From Diatrype stigma (lineage: Eukaryota > Ascomycota > Sordariomycetes > Xylariales > Diatrypaceae), in assembly GCA_022225965.2 (NCBI GenBank), contig JAKJXP020000082.1:124001-188000 (forward strand): a stretch of 64,000 bases of DNA, read 5' to 3'. Below are positions 22,090 through 33,471 of this stretch, one piece after another (within the stretch, counting starts at the first letter, position 1; every line of letters begins with the position of its first letter). The position numbers and the translations under genes were made by a program. Below the pieces are notes generated by a model. It had not been told where the DNA came from, did not search any database, and worked only from the letters and a program-made list of their open reading frames with translations.

Positions 22090-25000
22090 GCTACGGACTT
22101 GGCTCTTACGCCCACAGGATGCTAATCCACCTGTTGTAAAGAGTCCGATAATATGCTGCTGCTAAGTCCATGACGATGTGAAACCTAAGCCTAGTCTTGG
22201 GCGATTTGATGGTGATCACCACGCCTTTGAAGCCAGAAGGGTCGAAGCAGGAGATATTGATGCCCTCAGCCGGTAGTTCGAAAACCACCTTGACATTGCT
22301 GCAACGAGGAATAGCGAGGGGAGGTCACCAATGTAATTATGACCACTTAACCATGTTGATTGTAAGATCTTCAAAGACGGATGTACGTCTGGCCTTCCAG
22401 ATAACTACATATCTAATCATTTGGACATCTTCGCCACCCCTGGAAACCTGGAAACCATTCCAAGTCTCTCACAGCATGGTTCGCCTGGGCAGTAAGTTAT
22501 GACCCCGCTAGTGAAGGTTACGGTTCGTGCCGAGCGGCCCGGGCCGACATGACAATGTGTGTATTAGGATTTCGTGGCCTTCGACATTGGGGAATAGAAG
22601 GCAGAGCATGACTCAAGCTATTGAATACTATATTCTTCACTGAATGGAGGCTTCTTCCAGGTTGTAGCTATGCAGCCCACCCCCCTTTCTTCTCTCCCCC
22701 TATTGGGCAGGGCCTTAAGCAAATACATCTATGAACTTTCGCTTCCCAAACCACCCACATTCTGGCAAATACCCGCTGCTAATATTCATTACATATGTTT
22801 TATATGAATGGTCATTTCCTGTATTAGATCAAGGCACCAAGTCTCCATATCCCCAAAACCTAACCTTTACCTAGCGCTATCTTACCCGTGTGACAGTCAA
22901 GAAAACCAACACTGACTACTTATGATTAGAACGTCATTTCCCGTCCAAAGATAGTCAACCAGTTGACGCCAGTTACAATAACCAGCTCGGAGCAGCCGAG
23001 GGCGCCAGAAGATAGACAGCTCACAATACAGCCTGCCATGGCATTAGAGAGAGGGTTTCCCCATAATTCCCATCATATCAAGTTCAGTTCTTCGTTCAAG
23101 AATAACGCCACAGGTTATTGTTATCAAATTTGGGTGTCACTCAAGTGACTCAGACGGTGCATTGTTTGTGCTGCTATAGAATTTGGTATGCCCCTTAATC
23201 ATAACATTCTCGCTCTATTCGGGGGGTGGGGCGCTAAGCTATTAGAGAAACCATGGGAATATTCAAGTGCCTTCATCCGCAGGACATGTTTCCTACTAGT
23301 AGTTATGGAGAAGGGTGAATCCTATATATTTTCATCCTGAGTGGAATGAAGACTCGCTCGAGCGGTACCAGCATTCCATATCATGAATTTGGCCGTTCTC
23401 TCACGAGACATAGGAGGAAGTTCCGCCATGGTTTGACTTCGGTCCAACCTCAATTTTGCCATAGAAGAGTCCGGGGTCTCTCGGTCGAACGTCAAAAATC
23501 GGTTCTTAGCACAGATGTCCAATCTAACTATTTGGCAGTCTCCTGGTGCGCCGGACTGGATGTGCGGCGGAGAGCATGAATGGGACCCGAAGTCTCTGCA
23601 GCATAAGCGATACAATACCAGCTATAAATGGGCGGTTCTAACCACGCTTGTCTGCATGGCCTGTACTTATAAGGTCGAGACTAGATAATCGCCAAAGCAT
23701 TCAGAGCATGCAGCAGAGCGCCCGTCGTAGGTCATCTATGGTATTCTTCCACGACCACTATACCAAAATAGGTGTTAAGTATACTATTTAGGTGCCTAGG
23801 CCATCAGCCGCCGAACAGAACTACAAGCCTTATGGTTAGGAAATTATCGAACTATGTGAGTCGCAATGTGCATGTAGTATTTGGGTCTACTCGGTAGAGG
23901 GCTTTGGTGGTGCGGAGGGATACTTCGATATTTCTAGTCGTTATGGAGAGGATACTAATAGTCTTCAGCACACTGTACATTTCTAGACATCTAGCTGGGT
24001 AGGAATCTTGCTCTTGGATGTTCAATATTCACTTCGTTTTCATCGTCGTTCTGCTCTGCGGCACATGACAATAAGAGACCAAGTCCCTCGTGGAATGTGC
24101 ATTCTATTCGGGCCATCCAAGGGGTATGATCCCCAACTAGCTGCTATCACGAGAGCATCTGATACCTGGTCGTGGAATGACCACCATGCTCTTGTAGACC
24201 TTTACTAGCCATTCAATGACATGCTGCTTCTTAGGACTTTAGCCCAACAGATGGCCTAAGTCCTTAAAATAGTTATGGACTCGAAAATTGTCAAATTCTT
24301 CATCCGCTGTTCAGCGCAACTATACATCATGGCCTTTGCCTCGACGAGTGAGAACAGGTCGTCATGCTAATAGGCTGTGTTTTCTGCCTCCATTGATCGG
24401 GTCTCCAGTAGGAAACCCTCCTAATCTCGAAGTACGCCAGTAACTCGTTACCTAGTGGGAAAGACTGGTCGCCAGCTCCGAGGTAGGTATGACTACCTAG
24501 TATATCAATCTCATGCGATTAGTCTAATTCCTTGCAACCCCCTTTCTTGGATCTGCTAGGTATATCCCCCGACACTTTGAAATCCATAAAGGGGTACTGA
24601 ACTGATGCTACAGAGAAACCAAGAAGCTGACTGGTCATGAAAATAGTTAAAATAGTCACGGGAGACCTTAAGGCAGGAGAAGTTATTACGAATTGCGAAC
24701 CTCAGGGAAACTCAGGGGTTAGAAGTAAATTAGTAGCCAACGGCTGGCTCAATCAATTTATCGAACGACATATGTACGTATATGTATATTGCTTTGCTCG
24801 TCCCCCCGCGCCGTGCCATCTTTACTACATATACAGGGATTATTTTAGATAGACCGTAAATAACATCGCCCTTCTAGAGCCTTCGGACCTGATTGGATCG
24901 TATTGGGTCGTGCCCTCTGTACGTATACAATATGGCCCGAACAAAACGCCTAAGTTTCCATTTAATGCATAATAAAATATTAACGCTTATGATAAGTCCA

Positions 25001-25906
25001 GGTAAATGCCATAATAATTTGTATAAGATATACATAGTTAGAAACTGGGGCAATTCACAGTCTATCTAAAATAATCCCTATATATATAGGTAGGTAATTA
25101 GCTACGTAGTAGGCCAGTTAGGGCTTCAATGTTATGTAATAGCTGGTTACTCGTAGAGTGCCCGGTGCAGGTGCCCGTTGTCTTGGCATGGATTACGTAG
25201 CTTTTCTGCACAGCCACAGAGGTGGTTAGGTACGTACGTACGTCCAGTACGACGTAGTGGTTGAAGGCTGGCGTCGACGTAGCAGCGCACCTGCACCAGC
25301 ACCAGCTCTCCACCAGGGCAGCTATCATCAGGTCCGGTATCAGGTCCAGTTGGGTAACCGACAATTGGCTGCGACCGTTGAACGTCACCTCGTATTCTGC
25401 AGCAGCGCGGAGCCTTTAAACTACATACCTAAACTACCTAAGCTACAGGCTACAGGCTACCCAACTACAGACCATTTACGTGCCGGATTCTGTAAGTTTT
25501 GATCGATGGGACGATCTGACTGGAGACCAAAGTGACCCAAGACCCGGTACTACACGATTTCTAACATGACTGACTACTTACGCAGTAATTCGAAATTAGC
25601 CCGACAACTGTGAATGCGAAGCTGGACGTCGATCGACAACCCAACCATAAACCACCCATCCCTACGAAGTGCATGCTGGTGCTGGTGATATCGATGCGGT
25701 GATAGCGATCGGGTGCATGAATCACGGACCGCGTTTCACAACATTTCCCTGGCCCCCTCCGACTTGAACCACGAACTTGTCACAGCCGAGTTGACAACGC
25801 GCGGTCGCCGCTGGGAGAATCACCCGGATTCCAATCCACCCATCCAAGAGCCTCTGGCTAGGCTAGCTACCTAGGTACCAAGGCACTTTTATTGTAGACT
25901 GCAGAC
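22090..25906. other. Gene-poor intergenic region upstream of the RhoGAP gene
   Basis: About 3.8 kb without a supportable gene. A minus-strand frame at 22106-22288 directly upstream of the methyltransferase relic could be part of the same degraded insertion, but it has no recognised domain. TACCTAGGTA occurs at 25868-25877, just before the RhoGAP start. Confidence 0.45.
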
Positions 25907-28577
25907 ATGGCCGACCAGCCCCAACCTGCGTTAGATCTTACCTCCCCCTCGTCAAAACCGCAGGAAAACGAGACCTCCGCGATCATGTCATTAGGGGATA
26001 ACAACCAAGACCCGGAAGCTGAGAATGGCGACCCCGCCACCGGTTCCGCTAACGGAGAGGGACAACGCCCTGGCAGCAGCCCAACTGATGGTGCCGAGAC
26101 CCATTCACAGAAACAGGTCAAGGAAGTCCTGGCTTCAGAGGTACAGTTTACTTAGGTTATTCCCGGATGTCAAGAAGTTGTGGCTGATCTCTGTAGATTG
26201 GCATTTCTACCTTGCTTAATAGGCTGAAGCAGAGTATCGCATCTGCCAAGGTGAGGGAAACCCCCCCTTCGTTACTTCCTGCGCCTGGTATACTCCTACT
26301 AACTCCATGGTCCTCCAGGAGTTTGCTCTCTTCTTGAAGAAACGATCCGTGCTCGAGGATGACCACGCAAAGGGCATGAAGAAGCTCTGCAGGACAACCC
26401 AGGATAGCATCCGTCACCAGGACCATCGACAAGGGTCATTCGCCAAGGCGACCGAGGAGATGCTTTCCATCCATGAGCGGATGGCCGAAAACGGAGTACA
26501 ATTCGCGCTTTCTCTACACCAAATGCACGAGGATTTGCTGGAGGTGGGCGCGGTTGCCGACAAGCACCGTAAGGGGTGGAAGCAGACTGGCATGGAGGCT
26601 GAAAACCGGCTGGTTTCTCTCGAGACTGCGATGCGCAAGTCCAAGACAAAATACGACTCGCTGGCCGAGGAATACGACCGAGTACGGACTGGCGAAACTA
26701 AGCAGGGACCCAAGGTATTTGGCTTCAAGGGGCCCAAGTCTGCCGCTCAGCATGAAGAGGATTTGTTGCGCAAGGTCCAAGCCGCAGATACGGATTACAT
26801 GGGAAAGGTTCAGGCGTACCAGACCGAGAAGGCTACGATGGAGTCGACAACCCGCCCAGAAGCTGTCAAAGCCTTAGAAGATCTGATCAAAGAATGCGAT
26901 GCAGGAACCATGCTGCAGATGCAGAAATTCGGTAAGTAGGTCGGCTTTTTGTTCAAGCAAATCAAAACTAATCATGATGCAGCATCCTTCAATGAGAAAC
27001 TTCTGCTTAGCAACGGCCTGGTTATCAGCCCTCTCAAGACCGGCGAGCTTGGAGGCCAACATACCCGCAGCCTTAAAGATGTCGTCCACGCGGTGGACAA
27101 CAAGCAGGACTTTGAAAACTACGTCATCAGTTTTCACGGCAGGGTGCCCCTTAAATCCTCAGAACCTAAATATGAACGAAATCCTGTAAGAAAGACTAGC
27201 ATCACATCACGCTCTGTTAGGATAACATGCTAATAGACGCAGGTACTCAACCCCCAGCAAAACGTTTCTATGGGACAGATTGTACAACCGAACCAGCCGC
27301 AGACGCGACCTGCCACACAATCGAATCAGCAAGGTCCCCAGACGTCGCCATCGCAGCCGATGCCTCCGCCAGGATCAATGGGCTCCCAACAAGGCGGCTT
27401 CGACTCGGTTTCATCGCCACCACAGGGGCCGGGGCAGCAACATATGGGTGGTCCACCGCAGATGCCCAACACATACCGTCCAGGTTCGGGATTCGGGCAC
27501 GATAGAAGCTTCAGCCACGGCGCGCTGCTCAACCAGACGAACCCCCAGAGCCAACCGCCATACAATAACGTGAGGAACTCGGTCCAGGCTACTTCTGGTC
27601 AGCCACGTTTTGACGGTGGGGTAGGGGGCGGCATGAGCCCTAGCGGTCCACCGCAATTAGGAGCCCTGCCATTCCAGACTTCGCAACCTTTTACAGACCC
27701 TCCCACGCTGAGGAACGATCTCGCCTCTCCCTATCCAGGGCAGCAACTAGAGCCCTCGTTCCGTTCAGTATCGCCTCCTAGCACCGTTGCTGGCCCCGCT
27801 AAGAACAAGCAAGTGTTCGGTATACCACTGATGCGGTTGTACGAGCGTGATTCCCTTGCTGTACCCATGGTTGTATATCAATGTATCCAAGCTGTCGATT
27901 TATATGGTCTCGCCGTGGAAGGAATCTACAGGCTATCAGGGTCCCAAGCACACGTGCAGAAGCTGAAGAGCCTCTTTGACACCGGTTCGTCCGCCCCCTC
28001 CTCCTTTTTCTCCTCCCCCACGCCCTTGCTATCCCCACCACCTACTCCTCCCCCCTTCCACGACCACCAGAACCCTCGTCATTACCAGCGTCACCTCCAG
28101 AAGCTTACCACGAAGGCCCGGCGCGCCGCGGGGCTGGTCACGACGACAGACTCGGAATCCCGGATCCTGGACTTCCGCAACCCGGAGAACTTCTTCCACG
28201 ATGTGAACAGCGTGGCCGGGCTCCTGAAGCAGTTCCTGCGGGACCTGCCGGACCCGCTGCTCACCGGGGAGCACTACGGCGACTTCATCGAGGCGGCTAA
28301 ACACGACGATGACATCGTGCGCCGCGACAGCCTGCACGCCATCATCAACGGCATGCCCGACCCCAACTATGCCACCCTGCGCGCCCTCATGCTGCACCTG
28401 CACCGCGTCACCGACAACTCCGCTGTCAACCGCATGAACTCCCAAAACCTTGCCATCGTCTTCGGCCCCACCCTCATGGGCACGGCCCCGGGAAGCAACA
28501 TCGCCGACGCCGGCTGGCAGGTCCGCGTCGTCGACACCATCCTGCAGAACACGTACCAGATTTTCGACGAAGATTAG
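25907..28577 (+). CDS. rgd1: F-BAR / RhoGAP protein, Rgd1 type (5 exons)
   Basis: Exons: 25907-26140, 26197-26250, 26319-26931, 26983-27185 and 27243-28577, giving 2439 nt or 812 aa. After an acidic disordered N-terminus, an F-BAR domain starts near residue 80 (ISTLLNRLKQSIASAK, EFALFLKKRSVLEDDHAKG) and runs to about 345. A Pro/Gln-rich linker follows. The RhoGAP domain begins near residue 559 (VFGIPLMRLYERD) and carries the arginine finger in GIYRLSG (about residue 597), then DFRNPENFFHDVNSVAGLLK, LPDPLLTGEHY and NLAIVFGPTLMG. Rgd1 proteins bind curved phosphoinositide membranes and stimulate GTP hydrolysis by Rho3/Rho4-type GTPases at growth sites. A 55-residue low-complexity insert inside RhoGAP (27985-28149) may be an unspliced in-frame intron; without it the protein would be 757 aa. 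Confidence 0.92.
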
Positions 28578-29862
28578 ACCCAGATCAGATTGGGTCAGAT
28601 TTGGGTCTCGGCCGAGAGATTGATGAGATTATCTGATCCACTCCATGTTCTGGTAGTTGATGAAAAGCATAGCCAACACAACCCCGGGTTGTTATGTTGT
28701 TATCTATATGGCCACCACCTGTTTATCTGTCTAAGCCTCATTTTGGCTGAGATTAGCTGGCTAGCTAGCCAGCCGACTTGCATCGCTTGTCGTGTCGATA
28801 CTGCCTGCGTAGCTATTCATCCAAGACGCCTATTTCCCCAGATTTGAAGGCAACTTTGTATAATAATTGATAATGTGAGACTTGAAGTATAGCCCACAAA
28901 GGCCCGCCTTCCTTGAGACTGAGCAAGCGAACGAATATGGGAGTGGAGGGAACCGGCTGGGAAAGGGTACATAGGCAAGGGTAAGGGGGTAATGGACCAA
29001 GCATAGCGACAGGAAAATAACCTCGGTTTGCTTGGCGTTCTCTTTCCTCCTGCTTCCCTGTTCTGTTCTTGTTTTTCTTGGCCCATTTGGCATTGCAATT
29101 GGCATTCGACTTTGGACCACCAGACGACCTGGCTGGTAGGCAGGAGGCAGACAGGCAGGCACATTACAAAAAAATTGATCCCGGGAAGGGAAACGAAACT
29201 GGGGTTGGGGACAGGGGTAGGTTTATCCTTGAGGATGTCCAACAACAAGAGATTGATCTGGTATACAATCATATAGTAACCTCGTGGTTTTTTTGACATC
29301 TGCATCGCCCTTCTGTTATGTTTATTACGGCTCAACAGTGACGTAGCGCCGAGGGATGCTGAGAATTAACCCCCCTGGTTTTACGGCCCTGTTAAACGAG
29401 TGGCCATCTAGTGTTGGAATGGCATACGTGGTCTGTCTTTCAATACGGGAAATATGGGCTTTCCCCTTGTAGATAGTAGTTGGTTACATTCTTAGATAAT
29501 GGATCATAGTCCTGGTTAGCCAGTTAGTCAGTTTATTTAAGCGGTCGTTGCTTTCTGAATATCCCCTTTTTTAGTTGAAGACCAGTGGATATACACTACC
29601 TGAACTAGGTAGCTCGGTTCTTTTACGCTATATTCAGACATTGATTATATATATATATATATTGGTTCCATCTTCACACCATCCTGTACCATCTAGCTAG
29701 GTAGCCTATGCCGGCCAACATAGACTACACATATAGCTAGCCCGGCTATTATCCATCCATCCATCCATCCGTCCGTCTACCCACCCTTACCCTTCATGGC
29801 CATCGCCGTCTAGTTCCGTGCCGTGCCGTGGCGTACCCTATCACCTAACCACCTTTATCACA
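28578..29862. other. Intergenic region between convergent rgd1 and Asterix-like genes
   Basis: 3' flanks of two convergent genes. Contains a short TA run (about 29646-29662) and an ATCC tetranucleotide repeat (29751-29776). Minus ORFs at 28817-29335 are featureless. Confidence 0.45.
29751..29776. repeat. ATCC/GTCC tetranucleotide microsatellite
   Basis: Five ATCC units followed by two GTCC units, in the convergent intergenic region. Confidence 0.8.
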
Positions 29863-30602
29863 TCATGCGAGCGGGGCGGGGGCGGGCGCCTCGGTGCCGG
29901 TAGCGGCCCGAGCGCTGCCCGGCGGCGGCGGTAGGAACAGCGGCAGGTACGTGACGCCGAGCGCCATGAGCGACATGCCGATGGTGAAGTATCCCGGCGT
30001 CGCGGTCGTCTTGGTCGTTTCCTCGCTCTCGCCCAGCCAGCTCTGGATGCTGAAGACCACCGAAGCCCTGTTTTTTTTTTGTTAGTTCTTGTTAGTTTTG
30101 ATTTTATTTTTGTAAGTGATGCTGATATGTTTTTGAATAGATCGCCCTCCTATCATTGCTTCTTCTTCCGTCTTCTCTAGGGTTTTCTTATGTTGGTGCT
30201 ACAATTTTTATTTTGTGTTCCTCTTGCCTCCTTTTCCTCCAACTGAAATAGAAGAAACAAGAAGACGGTGGGGTGGGGGTACGATTGCAATGATCAGGAG
30301 AACACGCACCATCCGATATACCGGTTCCGCGTGAAGATGGCGGCCATTGGCAGGGTTGACGATAGCGTCGACGAGAACTCGGCGTTGTCCCCGGACTTGG
30401 GGGGCGGTTCTTGGTACGGAACCACTGTGCGGTTTGAGCGTGTTAGCAGGCCGTCCTCTTGTCTAAGTAGTGCCACTGCTGGCATGCCCGACCTGGCCTG
30501 GCCTGGCCCGGTTGGTCTGCCTCGCCCATCCAACATCCATTACTTCCATCACTATCACTGACCTAGGTCTGACCGCCGCATGTCCTTCGCCTTGGTAGCC
30601 AT
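29863..30602 (-). CDS. Asterix-like ER membrane protein (PAT complex subunit, WDR83OS homologue), 3 exons
   Basis: Exons (minus): 30602-30563, 30424-30310 and 30067-29863, giving 360 nt or 119 aa. The N-terminus (MATKAKDMRRSDL) leads into VPYQEPPPKSGDN, a proline-rich cytosolic segment typical of Asterix. Two or three hydrophobic helices follow: around LPMAAIFTRNRYIGWASVVF, then GYFTIGMSLMALGVTYLPLF. Human Asterix has the same layout (basic start, PPP segment, short hairpins, about 106 aa) and acts with CCDC47 in the PAT complex, which shields polar membrane segments of nascent proteins at the ER translocon. All three exons join in frame with GTCAGT and GTGCGT donors. The last intron acceptor follows an A-rich run (30069-30082 region). 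The C-terminal Pro/Ala tail (APAPAPLA) is non-conserved. Confidence 0.82.
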
Positions 30603-32005
30603 TGTCGCTCCTGCGTCCGTTATCTTCGATATATGGGGATCGGGTATCTAAGATAGAGAGCAGGTCGGTGGAAGGTGATGTCGTGTAGGTAGTGGATGGC
30701 AGGTTTGATTAAGAGGGTCGGTTTGGGTAGTTAGTTGCAACCCGACGATGCGATGCGATGTGATTGATGGATGGATGCGATGCGCCACGATGCGATGCGA
30801 CGTTGTTGCTGGACACCTGGACGGCAAGTTCCGCTGGGGAGCGCGCTGCGAGGCTAGAGCCTAGCGCTCACAAGGGAATAGGTAAGAGGCTCATAGGTAG
30901 GGGGTGCCCCTGTTGCTTCCAGCTTGGGGGCCATCCAGCCGCTATTACCCCGTTCGGAGACTCCAGAATCCAGCCGACTTTCCAGGTTAATTACCTAAGT
31001 ATATACATACATGCCCAGGCTGGCTCGTGCTTCTAGTGCCACTCCGCAATTCCAAGACCTCCGGAGCACTTATACAATTAAGCTATGAGGGGGTCCCATG
31101 ATGCCATCTTAGGTATAAGACCCAGTACCTGTATGGTGCCTAACGCTTGGTTTGATTATATTCATCATAAGTATATTCATCATAAGTATATTCATCATTA
31201 TTGCAGTAGCTACTGCGTACTGTGGCCAAATTAGCCGTTGGGTTGAAGGGCCTTGCTGTGCAGATATCCATTCAATTATTCACACAAGACATCATCGATT
31301 CACCACGTCTAGAGGGGTTTCATCACGAACGGGGAATACCGGCGGTAATTATTATGAACAGTAGTTTTCGTCCCCTCCAAGGAGCACCTTTGGGCAGAGT
31401 TTTGTAGGGCCCGGGCATATCGATCGTCGACTTGCCACTTGGTAGGATCAACTGCAGGTTGAATTACGGAACCGTTAGTTGGGACTCTAGCTATAGTGAG
31501 GAGGTTGTTGGAAGAGATGATCTCCGACTTTTCGTCGCTTTGCTCATCCCTAGCTTTAGTAACAAATAATAGCGTTTCATCAACCCAAGATAGCCACGCT
31601 TGCAGTCATGATGTACATGTGATACCACAGGCCGTCAATGACAGACCACTCATGCTTCCAGGCTCACCCGCAATCTAACTATCCCTCGATGTTTATTCGA
31701 AACTCCTGGCCTGCTTCGTTGTTCCAATGAGACGGCCGCCTTCGGCCCACACGGTTTAGCAGCCGGGCAACTTGGTAGACTTAAACCGCTATCCAGATCT
31801 CACGCCAGCTGCGCCGGGTGTTCATTCTCTTAGACCTATTCTGATTTTGTAAGGCGAAACATCATCATAGCATCACATGTCTGGATACGTCAACCTAGTT
31901 CCTTAGCCAGGTAGTTTCCGAGGTTTCGACCTTCTTCACCGGCTTGGGATCAACGAAGCCTCTCACGAATCAAGTCACTCACTTACTCGTAACAGAGAAA
32001 ACGAG
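30603..32005. other. Intergenic region with short tandem repeats
   Basis: Contains GATGC repeats (about 30746-30802) and a 15-bp TATATTCATCATAAG unit repeated nearly three times (31158-31199). No gene is supported. It includes the 5' flanks of the Asterix-like gene and of the divergent unknown gene. Confidence 0.45.
31158..31199. repeat. 15-bp tandem repeat (TATATTCATCATAAG), ~2.8 copies
   Basis: Direct inspection shows consecutive TATATTCATCATAAG units ending in a partial TATATTCATCAT copy. Confidence 0.8.
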
Positions 32006-33471
32006 ATGCCCAGCTTTTTCAACGACATCATCGACATGGTTTCAGAGAAGGGGAGGGGCGGCAGTAAAGAGGAGAAGACGATGCCCTTTCCCGCCGACAG
32101 GTTCGGCGGCAAGATGCGGCTGGCGATGGAGCTCGGCAACTTCGCCATGGAGGCGGGCGAGTTCTACAAGACGAGGTCCGGGGGCAAGAACTCGCTGCCG
32201 GCGCTCGAGGCCTTCTGCGGCAACCTCCAGCGCTACCTCAAGAACCCGGAGAAGTGGGTGCAGCTGTTCCAGTCGTTCGTGGCCGGCTCCGTGGCCATGG
32301 GCGTGATGCAGGTGCTCCAGGGGTCCGGCGAGCTGGAGAAGATCGGTATCCGGATCCACGGCGAGATGCAGGCGCACACCGGCCTGGACGCCCCCAAGAA
32401 GTTCTCCGAGATCGCCCTGCACTACCTCGAGAGCGAGACGAGCACCGTCCACGGCGACGCCCTCGACCACCTCTACTTTCTATACCATCCCGATACCGAT
32501 TGGCACGGTTATTTCGTAAGCAACCTTTTCCCCTCTAGTAAACTGACTGTCCAGGACTTCTTGCTCCGAGGACATCATGACCCCAAGCCCCATCTCCCAT
32601 CCCATCTCGATCTCTGATCTCATCTCTGACCTGTGCTTCTTTCTCTCTCTGCTTCATGTCTCGCACCGTCTCGTCCAACTTACTCNNNNNNNNNACTGTC
32701 CAGGACTTCTTGCTCCGTGGAAATAATGACCCCAACCCCCCCCCCCCCCCCCCCCTTGATCATCGCCACCACCTTACCTCCCAAGCTATTTGAAAAAGAG
32801 AAAGCAGCTTTGCTAACCCTTCGCGTGGCTAGTGGCACCGCATGAAGCACCGCACCTTCCCGGACAACTTCCTGGGCATGTCGGAGCACCTGGAGCTGCT
32901 GTGCGCCTTCATGCTGTTCACGCGGCGCAACCTGCGGCGGTCGAAGCGGCACGCGCGCTTCCACCTGCTGATCCCGTCGTACCGGCCGATGGCGGTGCGG
33001 CAGCCCTACCACTTCGCCGAGGAGCTGTACCCGCTCACGATCCACGGCGTGCGGCACGACGCCCAGACCCGCGTGTGGCTCAACCTGCCCGGCGCCGCGG
33101 GGCTCCCCTCCGACCGCCTCGAGCTCAAGGACGTCGAGAACATCGCCGCCCTGCCCGAGCCTCCCAACCTCTGGCAGCAGACCCGCTCCTTCCTCGAGGG
33201 CTTCCTCAGCCCGCCCAAGCCGCCCGCGCCCATCGTGCTGGGCGTGAGCGCTGCCCCTGACGCGGCTGCCGGGGACGGGGATGAGGAGGAGGAGCTGCTG
33301 CGGTACGACGATGGCTTTTCGGCGGCGGTCGGCACGACGGACGGCGTGCACGGCAGCGTGGTAGGGGGGGACAATAATGATGACGACGGTGGCTTCATCA
33401 AGCAGTCGAAGACGGGACACGTGTCGAGGCGTCGCAAGCGGCGGCATCGGAGTAGAAGTGATGTGTTGTGA
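32006..33471 (+). CDS. Conserved fungal protein of unknown function (2 exons, assembly gap in intron)
   Basis: Exon 1 is 32006-32515 and exon 2 is 32833-33471, giving 1149 nt or 382 aa. Exon 1 encodes a helical region with basic and aromatic residues (NDIIDMVSEKGRGG, GNLQRYLKNPEKWVQLFQSF, GVMQVLQGSGELEKIGIRIH), then DHLYFLYHPDTDWHGYF. Splicing to the TAG at 32830-32832 continues as WHRMKHRTFPDNFLGMSEHL in frame. The C-terminus has an acidic, Gly-rich linker and a basic end (SRRRKRRHRSRS) that could be a nuclear localisation signal. I do not recognise a named domain. The composition and strong third-position GC bias are those of a real gene. The intron contains a 9-bp N gap and a duplicated segment, so its length is uncertain. 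An alternative model starting exon 2 at the Met at 32842 would leave exon 1 orphaned. Confidence 0.75.
32686..32694. other. Assembly gap (9 N) inside an intron
   Basis: Nine Ns. The sequence just after the gap (32695-32717) repeats 32546-32568, and a C20 homopolymer follows at 32736-32755. This points to a mis-joined or poorly read segment. Confidence 0.95.
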
